From assembly GCA_029532415.1 (NCBI GenBank), contig JAQOTA010000031.1, forward strand, positions 186,001 through 250,000: a stretch of 64,000 bases of DNA, written 5' to 3'. How positions within the stretch are numbered: position 1 is the stretch's first letter; each line of letters starts with the position of its first letter. Below, piece after piece: positions 1 through 10,983 of this stretch. The translations under genes were made by a program, and so were the position numbers. The notes under the pieces were generated by a model. That model was not told the DNA's origin and did not search any database. It saw nothing but the letters and a program-made list of their open reading frames with translations. This stretch comes from Marasmius tenuissimus (taxonomy: Eukaryota; Basidiomycota; Agaricomycetes; Agaricales; Marasmiaceae).

Positions 1-421
1 ATTTTCTGCGAAATCAGAGAGTCAGTAACAAGAACCGCCGTGGGAAAGCTTCTATAGGGTAGGACTTAGTGTCCTGTGAGGCGACCTGGTGAGTGCTTCT
101 TCAGATCGTCAAATTGTAGACGAACTTGACTTGTATCCTTGTCAAGAAATACAAGGCGCAAATATATATGTGATAAGCTTCAGGTATACATGTCACATAG
201 TCCCGTGGGAATAATGAAAGGACGGAATAGGAACTAACACGCAAAGATTCGTGTATATGTCCGAAACAAAGGTTTGCCTCGTCTGTGAAACAAGCCGGCT
301 CCTCGCAGCGCCCGGGCCGGTGAGCAGTGATCAGCCCATCAGATTACAGAGTTGTCTCTGGAGACAACCTGTCGTCTTTTGTGTAGTAGATGTATTCGAC
401 ATTAGTCATGGCAGACATTCT
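1..421. other. Intergenic, nothing recognised
   Basis: No coding region with recognisable similarity, tRNA or repeat was found. The short open frames here lack family features and overlap on both strands. Confidence 0.5.
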
Positions 422-1493
422 CACAGCGTGAAATGGTGAAAAATCCCAACTGGTATATGGTCAGGGATTTGTGAGAAAACCTAACAATTCCCTGAGAATG
501 TACTGACAAAACGCCGAATGGGAGTTTTTAAGTTTTTTCACGCAATTTCCGGAGAATATACCAAGAATTCGCGGCTCATAGGTGCGAGGATTTGGGCCCC
601 CAGAAAACCCGAGAATCTACTGGCCGTCGGTTTTGGCTCACCCGTCCGCTGCTGCTCATTGCTAGGCCTGCATATACACTCGTGGTTGGAAGCAGAGGAT
701 AATATAGTATATTGAACAAACTCAGTACAGGTACTCGTGTCAAAATGAGGATTCTGGGACAAGGAAGCCTAAAACAATAACAGTCGCGTATGACCACATC
801 ATCCCTAACGAGCCCCATCGCGAACGGACGTGTCCAGTGTGACCATATTCTATGTATTCGCAGGTAATCAGGTCGTATCTAGCGAAAGAGAGCTCAGCTA
901 TGCGACTCTGGGAGTTGTAGAGGGTTGAAACTTGAAGGTTCTCACCGAGTTGTCACAACTTGATCAGCGACAAGCGTGTGATCAAGGATTTGGATCCTCA
1001 GTGACTTTGAAATGATGTGAAAACGGAGCTTTGAGGTGCACGCAGCGCTGTGGGCAGTGGAGGATCTTTCAGTACTATATCTGCCCGAGACTTAAGCAAT
1101 GTACGCACCTGCGAGACCCCACTACTCACCCCTATGATCTCGGCCTGATATGAAAGTCGAGCAAGATTTGAACCTCTGTTAGTAGATGAAGATGGGTATG
1201 CCCTATCATTTAAAGTGTCTTCGGCGCAGTGAGTGTGGCCAGCACTCATTGCGTCGAGGACGCTTATCGATGATGTGGGGGTTTGAGGTCAAGAGGCGAC
1301 GGTCACACTTGCGTAACGTGTGCCTGCTCTCAAGCAAAGTCCTGCAGGCATGTCGCGTTTTTTCAGTGAAATCTCCGCAAACGAGAATCTGAACGAGGAA
1401 TTTTGGGGAACCGGTAGATTCCAGGGGTTTTCTCAGAAATTCTCACAAATACGGACAATATCCCATCCGGGATATTTTCCATTTCACGCTGTG
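422..1493. mobile_element. Putative non-autonomous TIR element
   Basis: The ends are inverted copies: CACAGCGTGAAATGG at 422-436 and its complement ending at 1493. Weaker inverted similarity (ATTTGTGAGAA-type blocks) continues about 60 bp inwards. A possible 3-bp TCT duplication flanks it (419-421 and 1494-1496). No transposase is encoded. The superfamily cannot be assigned from the sequence. Confidence 0.5.
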
Positions 1494-2012
1494 TCTAGGT
1501 TCCTGTGACGCAAACGCTCGGAGATACCTCGGCCATAGTTACTAACACCCGACAAACTCCCCTCGGGGGCGAGAGTTTCAAACGCTGTCATAATTTGCAC
1601 CAAGAACGGCTGAGCAGTATTTTCCATGTACCCCCTGACAGGGCGGGAGGTAGTCCAAACGACTGCCTCTAGTTTACCGGCTCGATGGTATGAGAAGTTC
1701 TTTTCCTGCCGGAGGAGGTGGAGGCGCGTGCCGCATCTCACTGCTGGTGCCGTCATTCAGCAACTGAGGAATTTTCGAGACGAATGCGATCCTCTTGGCC
1801 GAGAGTGAGTCCGGCTACCGCACTCGTGAAAGTCCACGGTCTGACCGTCTCAAGTCTGTGATACAGACGAGCACCTTCGAGCACCCGCCGTACATTGAGA
1901 ACAAGATTAATGATATTCTATCCACCAATAAACTGCAAGATTTGATGTTAGTGTGTTAGGTCAAACTCAACCTCTACGATAGGTCTCACCTAAATAATGT
2001 TCAGTTACACTC
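1494..2012. other. Intergenic, nothing recognised
   Basis: About 520 bp downstream (3') of the minus-strand B gene. No RNA gene or repeat was identified. Confidence 0.45.
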
Positions 2013-2681
2013 CTACATCTCGTCAGTCGATGAAGGTGAGAGCTCAGTATCAACTGCATCCAAAGGAACTCTCCCAATCTGGGCTTCGACATCGTATTCG
2101 ATAGCGCTCCCCGAGGTACCATGGACAAGGCTGGAGATCCGAGTACCGGAAATGACTGTTGTGGCGAGGATGGCTTGAACGAACGAAGTGAGGAGCGCCC
2201 ATGGCCCTAAAGCCCAGTGAAACGGTACCCAGAGATGCGACTAAAATATATTCAGGCGGTGAGCAAGTCGGAACGATTGTTATCAACGTTTTGATTTCAC
2301 CTCAGGCCCGGAGGTCGAGAAGCTTGAGCTATTGGGAGCAGTTTGGACACCACGGGTGATACCTGCCTGCTGGGCTGACAAAGGGGTAGAGGCGGGGGCC
2401 GGGGAGGCATAATGAATAGTACATCCATGATAGCTGATTGAATGAGGCTGGTGAACGTGTTGGCATTGATTGTTTTCGATGTAGGTGGAAGGTGAAAATG
2501 TCCGTGTATTTCCGTTGACAGTGTGACCAAAGGGATTTTCGTTCACGTTTGTGCTCGCACCGGTGGGCTCGGGAATACCACCGGTACTACCGGTCGTAGC
2601 TGTAGTGTTACTGCCCTGCATAGAATCACGGGGGTCACAGCTGGAAGCATCGTCAGTTTCTGTCCGGACACTCGAAATCAC
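2013..2681 (-). CDS. Family B protein, two exons (copy B1)
   Basis: Function unknown. My model is complement(join(2013..2240, 2301..2681)), about 202 aa, with a 60-nt GT-AG intron in phase 0. Exon 1 carries the family signature: NENPFGHTVNGNT near residue 50, then STYIENNQCQHV and HGCTIHY. Exon 2 carries the hydrophobic block (WVPFHW ... PWALLTSFVQAIL) followed by a polar, acidic tail ending DAVDTELSPSSTDEM. The exon 2 frame has no ATG of its own and is recognised by alignment with the other copies. The start at 2681 is the first Met of the open frame; a later Met (DSMQGS) is possible. All key family residues are present, so it may be functional. Confidence 0.7.
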
Positions 2682-2744
2682 ATCGAGACCGGTAGACGAC
2701 GTACTGTTCGTTACTCGATACTCTCTCCATGGCTTGTAATAGTT

Positions 2745-2857
2745 CTGTTGCTTCGAAGGGAGTCACAAGAGAGCAGGGACGGGTTCGATGAGAAGCCTCG
2801 ATGCAAACTTTTCCTGCTTTTATGCGCTTACCAGAAGGTTCTGGTGCGGCAGAAGAT
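2745..2857 (-). repeat. 113-bp sequence, inverted copy at 5668-5780
   Basis: Near-identical in reverse orientation to 5668-5780. Both could encode a peptide with SSAAPEPxGKRIKAGK and HRTRPCSLVTPF, but the reading frames around them differ, so this is treated as a dispersed repeat and not a gene. Confidence 0.75.
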
Positions 2858-3008
2858 GGGCTACATCTTATCTGACATTCCATATATGGCTAATCAGGGA
2901 CAATATTCCGACGTATGCGCTAACCAGGAGGTTCTGGTGCGGCAGAAGATGGGCTACATCTTATCTCTGAAATTCCATATATAGCTAATCAGGGACAATA
3001 TACCGACG
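2821..3008. repeat. Tandem duplication, two ~94-bp units
   Basis: 2821-2913 and 2914-3008 are direct copies differing at a few positions and by a 2-bp indel. The unit starts TATGCGCT and ends CCGACG. The first unit overlaps the inner end of the 113-bp inverted repeat. Confidence 0.85.
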
Positions 3009-3028
3009 TCGAGTCACTCGGATTTAAT

Positions 3029-4397
3029 GGGGCCTATCTAAATTCACGTTCACGTACATTTCGCGGTACGTGAGGTAGTAGTACGTGAATCGGTACATTT
3101 GGCATTTTGATACGCGAGGTACGTGAATTGATGGCAGAGCATAGCCACACTTTCTAGGAGCCAGGAGACATAGCCACCCTCACCCGATAACTTGAATATC
3201 TTTCTTTGCGCAGGTTTTTGCCTCGCCTAGTGTACTAAGCTATATATGAAGCGTATCAAACAGATCCAATGATTTGGATTGAGTTTTCGCCTTTGCAAAC
3301 TTCTGAGTGCGTTGCAGCGGCCTTTCCCCCAATAGAAAGACATGGGTCAAGCACTTGAACTGATGATCGTCTTTGTAGCCCGTTTCTACGACGATCATTA
3401 CAGCCTGCTAGGTGATCTGAGTCCGTCGTATGGGGAGGAATAGTGAAGGGGGACGGGGGACATGTCCAAGACCACAACCTCCTCCAGATTCGGTTGGATT
3501 CTCACGATTGCTGTCAGTCAACGAGCTTTCTTAGGCTAGCTCATCTGAATGGAAAATACACAGATTTAAAACAAGTTTTGAGGAGATTTTGTTCAAAATT
3601 TGATGGCAATCCTGAGGTCTCAGCCGTGGTAACCATACCATGCCCTCAGAGGAGAATCTCATCAAGCCCGGTTGCGCAGAAGAGTGGGTGGTCGAGGAGT
3701 GAGTGGCTTTCGCAGTCACTCGATACACATAACAGTCAAAGTCTTCAATAAGTGCATCTGAGGTTCTGAACGTGAGTGGACTTGGGATTCTCAGTCTTTG
3801 CTGCTATACCGCGAGGTCCATGATAAGAGCGGCGAATTTCTGCTTGACAAGTAGCTGGAATGAGTGCCAAAGTACCCTTCATAAAACCCAGGGACTCAAA
3901 TGGTGACTGGTGAAAACAAACATGGAGAATGCGAACCTGGACCTGGCTTAGAGTAAGTGGACTACAATCCAAGTTGCAGTCTAGCAGCCAAACAACACCA
4001 AGTTTAACATGGCACCAAGATAACCATTAACAGAAAATATAATTGTCTATGTTTCTCCTGGGGTTCATGAATTATCTTTCCAGATGTTGGAACACTACTT
4101 AGGTACTCAATACGGGTAGATGAGCATGACCTCGATCGACACGGATATCACTACCAGCTTGCCATGATCAATAATAACCGAAAATTGATCAGAACCCGGG
4201 CTGCACGGGAGGCTCGTATCTTGTTATATCAATGGGGAGTGTCTGAGATAGCCCGAGGGTTGTATTGAGCACAGTCAAGTTTCACAGCATGATATGTGAA
4301 GGCTGTGGCTGTGCCAATCATGAACGTGAATTGGTGCGTGACGGTACGTGATTGTACGTGACTGTACACGACACGGTACGTGAATTTAGCATGCCCC
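3029..4397. mobile_element. Non-autonomous TIR element with 8-bp target duplication
   Basis: The left end GGGGCCTATCTAAATTCACG (3029-3048) and the right end (complement of GGGGCATGCTAAATTCACGT, ending 4397) are inverted. Both are flanked by GATTTAAT (3021-3028 and 4398-4405), a perfect 8-bp target duplication. Both subterminal zones contain repeated TACGTGA motifs in both orientations (3042-3140; 4325-4385), typical of transposase-binding subterminal repeats. The 1.37-kb interior encodes no transposase. An 8-bp duplication fits hAT or KDZ elements; the GGGG terminus is more KDZ-like (inference). Confidence 0.8.
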
Positions 4398-4405
4398 GAT
4401 TTAAT

Positions 4406-5667
4406 GCGATAAGTCCTCGTCGTCCCGCCCAGGCGAGTCAGAATGGTAGTGTGAATCCAAGATATATAGGTGATTGATTTCCATCCTGATCCATCCCTTA
4501 CTTCTTTTCTCTCATGACTCGAGAGGGGGCCAGTCAACCAGCTGCCGTACCCATTTCCAAATCTTGTTGGACCACCTTTACCCGCGCGGCAGTGAGAATT
4601 TCTTCCCTTGTCGACGGGGCTAAAGATACTGGAGTCTGGGCTGTAGAATTTCCAAACGATCGAGAGACCTTGTCTCATACCTCCGAGGTCATGTTCAATG
4701 TGCCACCGGAACATAGCATGAGTGAGACCTTCGGAAATCAGACAAGGGAGTTAAGCGAAAGCCTGGAGGTCGCACTGAGACACTGTGACGATGCACTCTG
4801 ATCCAACTACGCGAGCAAAGGAACAATCCGAACGAAGTTCCGGCTGGGGGAAATTAATGACATTGGTACAGGATTCTCGAAAAGCTGTAGTGACGATGCC
4901 ATTTTGTGGGGGAGGCGTTCAAGGGAAAGCTGGGGAATTGTTTAGCGAGCACGGACCTTTGCAAAGTACGATCATGGGCTGTAAGAGGTAAAGGACAGCC
5001 ACATAGATAGACTTCGGTAGCCAAACTCCCGGGCCCCAACTGCCTATTAAAGAAGTCTGATGGGGGTCGTGGGACAATTACAAGATGCCGGGTCAGCCTT
5101 TTGAGATTGGTTGATTCACCAAGTAATATGAACTGTACGAATCACCCGCGCTGTGGTGTTCTTCCAACTGGTACTGCTAGTGTTTATACACATGACGGTT
5201 CGCTCAGAGCCTACGCTGGCAGAAACTCTCTGTTGTTGGGTTATGTCCCTGTTCCCGACTTGGACCTCCGACTTTGTTGAGGCATTCCAAATTATTGAAG
5301 GGGCTAAGGAAGTGTGAAAGAAAGAAGGAAATCTATCACCCGTCGTGTATGCTTAGGGCATGCTTGGAGTATTCAGTGAGTATTTGACGCCATGAAAACA
5401 ACTACAGACGGGACGTTAGTTGAAGCTGAGTTTAGCTGACGAATGTGCCGAACTGCCGCCATCACCGCGGCTTACTGGGCAGGGCTACTGTCCCACGAGT
5501 CACGACCCCAGGGAGGGAGTTCTCCGGCCAAACAGAGGTAAAGGTGAGGGATCCGTAGATTTGGTGATTTCACAGGTAACACGGTCAACGCGGACTTTTC
5601 TCCATTTGGCAGATGTCTGGTTTTGGAATGACCCTGGGAACTCGGTGTCGATTGAGAAATCATTTCA
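4406..5667. other. Intergenic, nothing recognised
   Basis: Several short open frames occur on both strands, none with recognisable domains, introns or similarity to other parts of the window. Confidence 0.4.
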
Positions 5668-5780
5668 ATCTTCTGCCGCACCAGAACCTCCTGGTAAGCG
5701 CATAAAAGCAGGAAAAGTTTGCATCAAGGCTTTTCATCGAACCCGTCCCTGCTCTCTTGTGACTCCCTTCAAAGCAACAG
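5668..5780 (+). repeat. 113-bp sequence, inverted copy of 2745-2857
   Basis: Partner of the repeat at 2745-2857, about 2.8 kb away in the opposite orientation. The 3029-4397 transposon lies between the two. Confidence 0.75.
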
Positions 5781-7620
5781 ATGTCATGAACGGCCTCTGT
5801 GACTGGGAACCTCTCAGGCCATCCAATCTGGGACTAGGGATCAAGGGTGAAAGAGATAGTTATTGAGCAAGTACACCCTCAACATAGCACAAGCTAGGCA
5901 AGCGGTATGGACGAAATGGACAAGCTGGGGGACTATCTAAAAGTGACCATGAGTATATATGACAGTCCCAAGCTGTACAATGATCATGGGAATGAACTGG
6001 AAAGGGATAAATGATGTATCTATGGATCTAATCAAGGGGGACCATGTACACATCAGTGAAGAACACAGGTAGCAATGTACCAAGGAAAGAATGATATGGA
6101 ACATCATAGAATGAAATGGGGATCATACAGTGATGCTGGGACATGTATCTGTGTGAAAGGAAGTGGAAACAAAGGGATGTTGACCAAGGGACCAGGAAAG
6201 TGAAGAATAGTGGGTAGATTCGTAACAACAGAACTATTACAAACCATGGAGAGAGTACTGACCTATTTCAATCAATTCGGATGTCACACGTCACACGCCC
6301 CCCAGTATCCAAAATATTTTCTGATGGTCACTAGGTCACAGGGGGGTCATCCGAAATGTTCCGAAATGTGACAAAATTTCGGGCGGCCCAAAAAGCAAGA
6401 AAATCCGATTTTCTGCCATTTTTCGGCCCGAATCCGGTGCATTCTGCAAATTTTGACTGGCGGCGGCTGTCAGCTGCCGTGATTCTCCCTCAGCCTGCCG
6501 AGTCCCTTACGGTTCCATACGAAATTTCCGTTGGTGTCACCGGTCACCGACCTGCCATCCGAATTTATGCCAGAAAATTTTTTGGTCACATGGGACACCA
6601 GAAAATATGTCCATAGATTATGATTGCTCGTGAGTGTTTATAGCGTTAGTGATGGTATATGAGCAAGTGGGATGAATATGAGCTTTCGTGAACATCCAGG
6701 CTGTATATGAGCGCTCATGAGCAGCCGTGAGGTTCAGGCTTGTTCATAAGCGCTCATAAGCACATGCGAGTCTCACGGTCACCTCATGAGTCGTCAAAAA
6801 CTGTCTTGAGCGTCACGGTCGCTTCATATAAGCCCACGAGCTGTTCATGGAGCTGGTATAAGTCTTACAAGTGGAAGTAATGCCCAGCGCCTGATATTTT
6901 TCGGGCGTTAGATGAAATGGACATCGCGTGAAACATGTCATGGCCACACGGGCTGCACAGCCACCTTATCCCACCCTTGAACCGCAACCACCATCTGTAT
7001 TTTGCCGTTGCCGCTGACCAACGCAGCAGACCTCACTATACCCCAAGTTAAAATCACATCGAAGAAGCACCCATACGCGTATGTGATACAGTATAGAATC
7101 AATGTGTCACGGAAATCATTGGTGCGGTTCAGAGCACTGGTATGTCGTCCCATCAAGAACGAGTTCTCTCGCTATCCCGACCACGAAGAGACATCAAGCA
7201 AATCAAAATAATTGAGCTTTGCTAGTCTGGGTGACGGCCGAGGTCAAGGGTCCCGGTATGTTATCAAAGCCTTCTGTTTGCGAGTGCCGAGACTGAACGA
7301 CCGGAGACAAATTACTAGTACTCCCAGGCTGCACAAAACTCTCTGGAAATACCCCCAATGACACCATATTGGCCTATACACGACAAGTTCGCTGTTTGAC
7401 CAGAATCTCGGTTCTCACATCACTGGCAAGGAAGAATAGGCAGTGTTGCGGGGAGATTTTGAAGGTAAATCAACTTTATCGAGGGGAAAGGTACGTAAAA
7501 CTGTCTATTATCCTTGAACTGAATGTTTAGCTGGCGTGTTTTGGCCAGGATCAAGCTAGTGTAACCTCAAACAGCAGGACGTGCACCTCGCAGAAGTGTG
7601 ATGAAGGTCCGTGCACCGCT
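5781..7620. other. Intergenic; biased composition and short inverted motifs
   Basis: 5930-6210 is strikingly purine-rich on the plus strand (many GGGAA/GGAAA runs). 6250-6610 contains GTCACA/TGTGAC motifs like those in the 266-bp MITE family but no clear ends. 6640-6860 is dense in GAGCGCTCATGAGC-like short palindromes. No gene was recognised. Confidence 0.4.
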
Positions 7621-8138
7621 TGATGAGCCAGCATAGTTAAAGTGCACAGTGGGTATAACGAAGTAAACCTCACATAGGTAATTCACAGAGTGTTCTTGTA
7701 GTCTTGAGATGCTTGAGAAGAGGTGATAATCGAGTAGATTGTCCTAAGGCTTAAGGCCTTTTGTCCAGTCTTTTATACATAAGTTTCTGGTACATGTAAT
7801 GAGTATTACACTAACTGAAACTACTACTAGAAGTAGGTATTTGGCCCTAAAGGCGTAAAAGACATTAGTACTGTGTAAGTACTTCTACCATGAATGGTAG
7901 TATGCTTGGTGAGCATAGTCGTGTTTGCCTCATGTATTGAAGGCTCTACTTATGCTATTGGATAGCGACTGTCTATAGTGTCATATATGATGAAACTAGA
8001 TGTACGTAGTAAGATACGTAGACAGAGACATAGTACTTGTATGAGAACGCAAGTGTTCTAGAGGCATAGCTCTATAAATAGTGTGACACGTAAACAACAT
8101 GTCAACAGTGTATCACATGATATCCATCATGTTCAACA
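7621..8138 (+). mobile_element. Solo LTR, family L2 (copy 1)
   Basis: 518 bp starting TGATGAGCC (degenerate form of TGTTGAGCC) and ending GTTCAACA, flanked by the perfect 5-bp duplication CCGCT (7616-7620 and 8139-8143). It aligns in direct orientation with the solo LTR at 14947-15402. No internal retrotransposon sequence is attached, so it is the product of LTR-LTR recombination. Confidence 0.9.
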
Positions 8139-8143
8139 CCGCT

Positions 8144-8633
8144 GACGTCGTCGACGTCATGATGAACACAATGGGCTGAGATTACTGTTTATAGGCAAGG
8201 TGAAGAGGGCGCACAGACCACCCTCAAAATGTATAAATACCCGGTCATTTCTCAAGTATTTTCCCCATTCCCATCCCCTCCAGTCCCCTCCTAAGACCTT
8301 AACGCTCCCCATCAACAGTGTTCACTGTTTACACCAGATGTCAACAGTCAATAATATAAAGCTGTGTTTGAGGTATGTTTTAGCCCCTCCCTCTTTTTGA
8401 CAACTCACTGACTCACTGACAACAGCGTTGAGGTCGTGGAGCGCCTCTTGGTTCCATCTTCTACTATTTGAAATTTAACATCGCTACTGAGCATCTTACA
8501 GCCGCTATCATAATTGTAAACCGGTTTTGCATTTTTTCCCGTTGCGCGCCTTTGTTAATACCAAACCCAGCTCCACCTCAACCAAACCTCAACTGAATGT
8601 CCCGACGGGGGCACTTGGTTTTAGGGTGGGACT
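8144..8633. other. Intergenic target of the copia insertion
   Basis: No gene or RNA was identified. It ends with GGACT, the left copy of the copia target duplication. Confidence 0.5.
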
Positions 8634-8891
8634 TGTTGAATCCGGACTACCGGATATATGGACCGTTGTATTGGGCCGCATCTATGCTTCAATCGTTTTA
8701 CTATGATCTATGCTATTCCTAGACACTCCTGTTATAGTAGCTACAGCCACCTCTGTATAGTATATAAGTAGCTCTGTATCTACATCCAATACTAGTACTT
8801 TTACTACTCTCGTTGCTGCCTCTAAGCCTATCTCCAGGTGAGCTAGTCTGTCCCATGCTGCCACTGCGTGGGCAGGACCTCTGCCTCAACA
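8634..8891 (+). repeat. 5' LTR of copia element
   Basis: 258 bp, TGTTGAAT...CTCAACA with 6-bp inverted ends (TGTTGA/TCAACA). It contains TATATAAG-like sequence around 8760, a plausible promoter. Confidence 0.95.
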
Positions 8892-8906
8892 GGTTATGGG
8901 CCCCAG
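8892..8906 (+). other. Primer-binding site, internal initiator-tRNA-Met type
   Basis: GGTTATGGGCCCCAG begins directly after the 5' LTR. It is complementary to the anticodon stem-loop of eukaryotic initiator tRNA-Met (which contains GGGCCCAUAACC) and not to a tRNA 3' end. This is the half-tRNA priming known for Drosophila copia. Confidence 0.8.
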
Positions 8907-9217
8907 TGCCCTGTCGATGTGCCCTGCGATGGCAGCTCTCTAGGATGTGCACCTTTATTGTGTGCTGCCTATTATGATGCGCTATTGTGGTCGTTGCACT
9001 CGATAACCATCGTGACTGCTTAATCGCTGTCATGATGGGCAGACCGTTAACACCGGTTCTGGACCTGTGAAGTCGACATCTTCATTGATGCTTGACGATG
9101 GTGGACTGTGTCCTCAACAACGATCAATGGCTATCGCCGTTGACTGTGCAGTGATTTCTTTTATCATTGCCTATGATGATGAACATATGATGATCGTTGT
9201 TCTATCTCCAGATTGCT

Positions 9218-10983
9218 ATGGCTCCTGTTATGTCTACCCTTATCCCCACCGTTGAGGTCTTCAGCGGTGTCAACTGGCGCAAGTGGTCCAAGGGTCTTGG
9301 TACCTATGCCATGATCAATGAGTTCTACAACCACTATACCAACGACGATCCTGAACCTGATGAACCCAAGAAACCTACCGAACCGACTCGACCCTCAGCA
9401 ACTACTCGCACTGTCACTGTTGCTGCTACAACTACAACTGAAGCGACTACACGTACGGAGACAGTCTCTCCTACTGACGCGCAGATGCAGAAGTACGCTA
9501 CCGATCTTGAGCAGTATGCTAAGGATCTGGAGAAGTATGAGAAGGATCTCATCAGGTATGACAAGAAGAATCGACGTTGGAAGAAGTATGAATTCAAAGC
9601 CATGGGTGCACTACGTGCCACCACCACCATTGCCGTGCAGAGTATTATCGAGGATGATGATACGGCTTGGAACGCTTGGGAGAAGATCAAGGCTCTTTAT
9701 GGTCAACAGACATCTGTCTCTGTTTGGGCTGACTTCAAGTCGATCATGGAGTTTCATTTGTCCGGTGGTAACCCCGTTCCTGAGATTGCTAAACTCGAAC
9801 TCCTATTCGGCCAGCTCACTGAAGCTCAGATTGATCTTCCTACTCTTGTCAGAGCCATGCTCCTCCTCTCTATCATTCCATAGTCATGGGCCAACGCTCG
9901 TGAATTTGCTACCAATGGTAACTCGCCAGCTGAACTTACTTTCAAAGTAGCTCGTGATGCTGTCATTAACCACTACGAATCCCAGAAACCCGCTCCTCTC
10001 GCGTTGCGCATTTCTTCTGTCAAGAAGAAAGACAAAGACCCAAAGTTTAACCAACAGTCTAATCCTCCTTCGTCGACGTCTAACAATAACAACTAGTCTA
10101 AGAACGACAACGACCAGAAGAAGAAGAACAATCGACGTGGCAGGAAGAAGAAGGGTGATTCTCAGGACAACAAGGGTGACTCCTCTTACAAGGGTCATTC
10201 TCATATTGCATCCCTCTCTCATTTGTCTATCTCCTCACCCCCCATCGTTCCTGATACTCCATCTGTTGTACATCCCACGGGCCGATCCCGGGATCCACTC
10301 CACATGCAGCGTTTCTCCGGTGCTACTTCTAGTGGTACTGTTTTTGAGAATGCTCAGGCTGCTCGCAGTCTTGCCGATCGTCTTGGTGTTCCCAAGTATG
10401 CCCACGTCCTTGAACCTATGGAACAGGGATATGCGGCTGCTTCCTCTTCCTCCCTTAAGCATCGTATTGATGGTCCCTTCTCCTCTGCTCCACCTGCAAA
10501 GCATGCTAAGAGCGTCGAGAAGGTTTACGACCTCTATGATTCTTTCTATGAGGACTCTGACTCTGAGCGTGAGGATCGTATCGTGTTGAACGCTGTTAAC
10601 GATTCTTTGCGTACAGAGATTGCGAGTGGAAGTGCCATGGACATTGACAGCGAGATTGCAGATGCCGCTGGTTTTTCCGACAATGTTGAGTACAATTCAG
10701 TCTCCATCGGATCTGAGGAATCTGATGATGACAGGCAAGTGCCTTATCTCAGTCTTTCTTCTAACACTGATACAAACCTACAGTGCGCTGCTTTATTAGC
10801 CGCTTCTAAATGTAGTAGTTCAGATATCGTGTCCCGTATGAAATTTGCGCAATATATTGGTGATCACTTTGCCACATGTGCCAATTGTAAGGGAAAGAAG
10901 GCGACTGGAAGCTCGCAAGAGTGGATTGTCGATTCAGGTGCTTCATTGCACTTTACTTATGATCTTGAAGATTTTGCCGAGTA
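9218..10983 (+). pseudogene. copia Gag and protease region, broken
   Basis: Would encode the Gag capsid precursor and the N-terminal aspartic protease. The start at 9218 gives MAPVMSTLIPTVEVF. The Gag part has the copia-type pattern WRKWSKGL near the start and AWNAWEKIKALYG in the middle, then a long basic Lys/Asn-rich stretch; no CCHC zinc knuckle is visible. The protease active site DSGAS is at about 10931. The frame is interrupted by TAG at 9881-9883 and TAG at 10094-10096, and ends where one base appears to be missing after 10983, which shifts the reading frame before the integrase. The element's two halves otherwise follow each other without a gap. Confidence 0.93.

Noticed and set aside
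5420..5866. 148-aa plus-strand frame containing the 113-bp repeat
   Set aside because: Coding similarity is limited to the repeat itself; the rest has no features or splice evidence.
9318..9950. Leu/Ser-rich 210-aa frame overlapping copia gag
   Set aside because: Alternative-frame shadow of gag; no domain and no independent start context.
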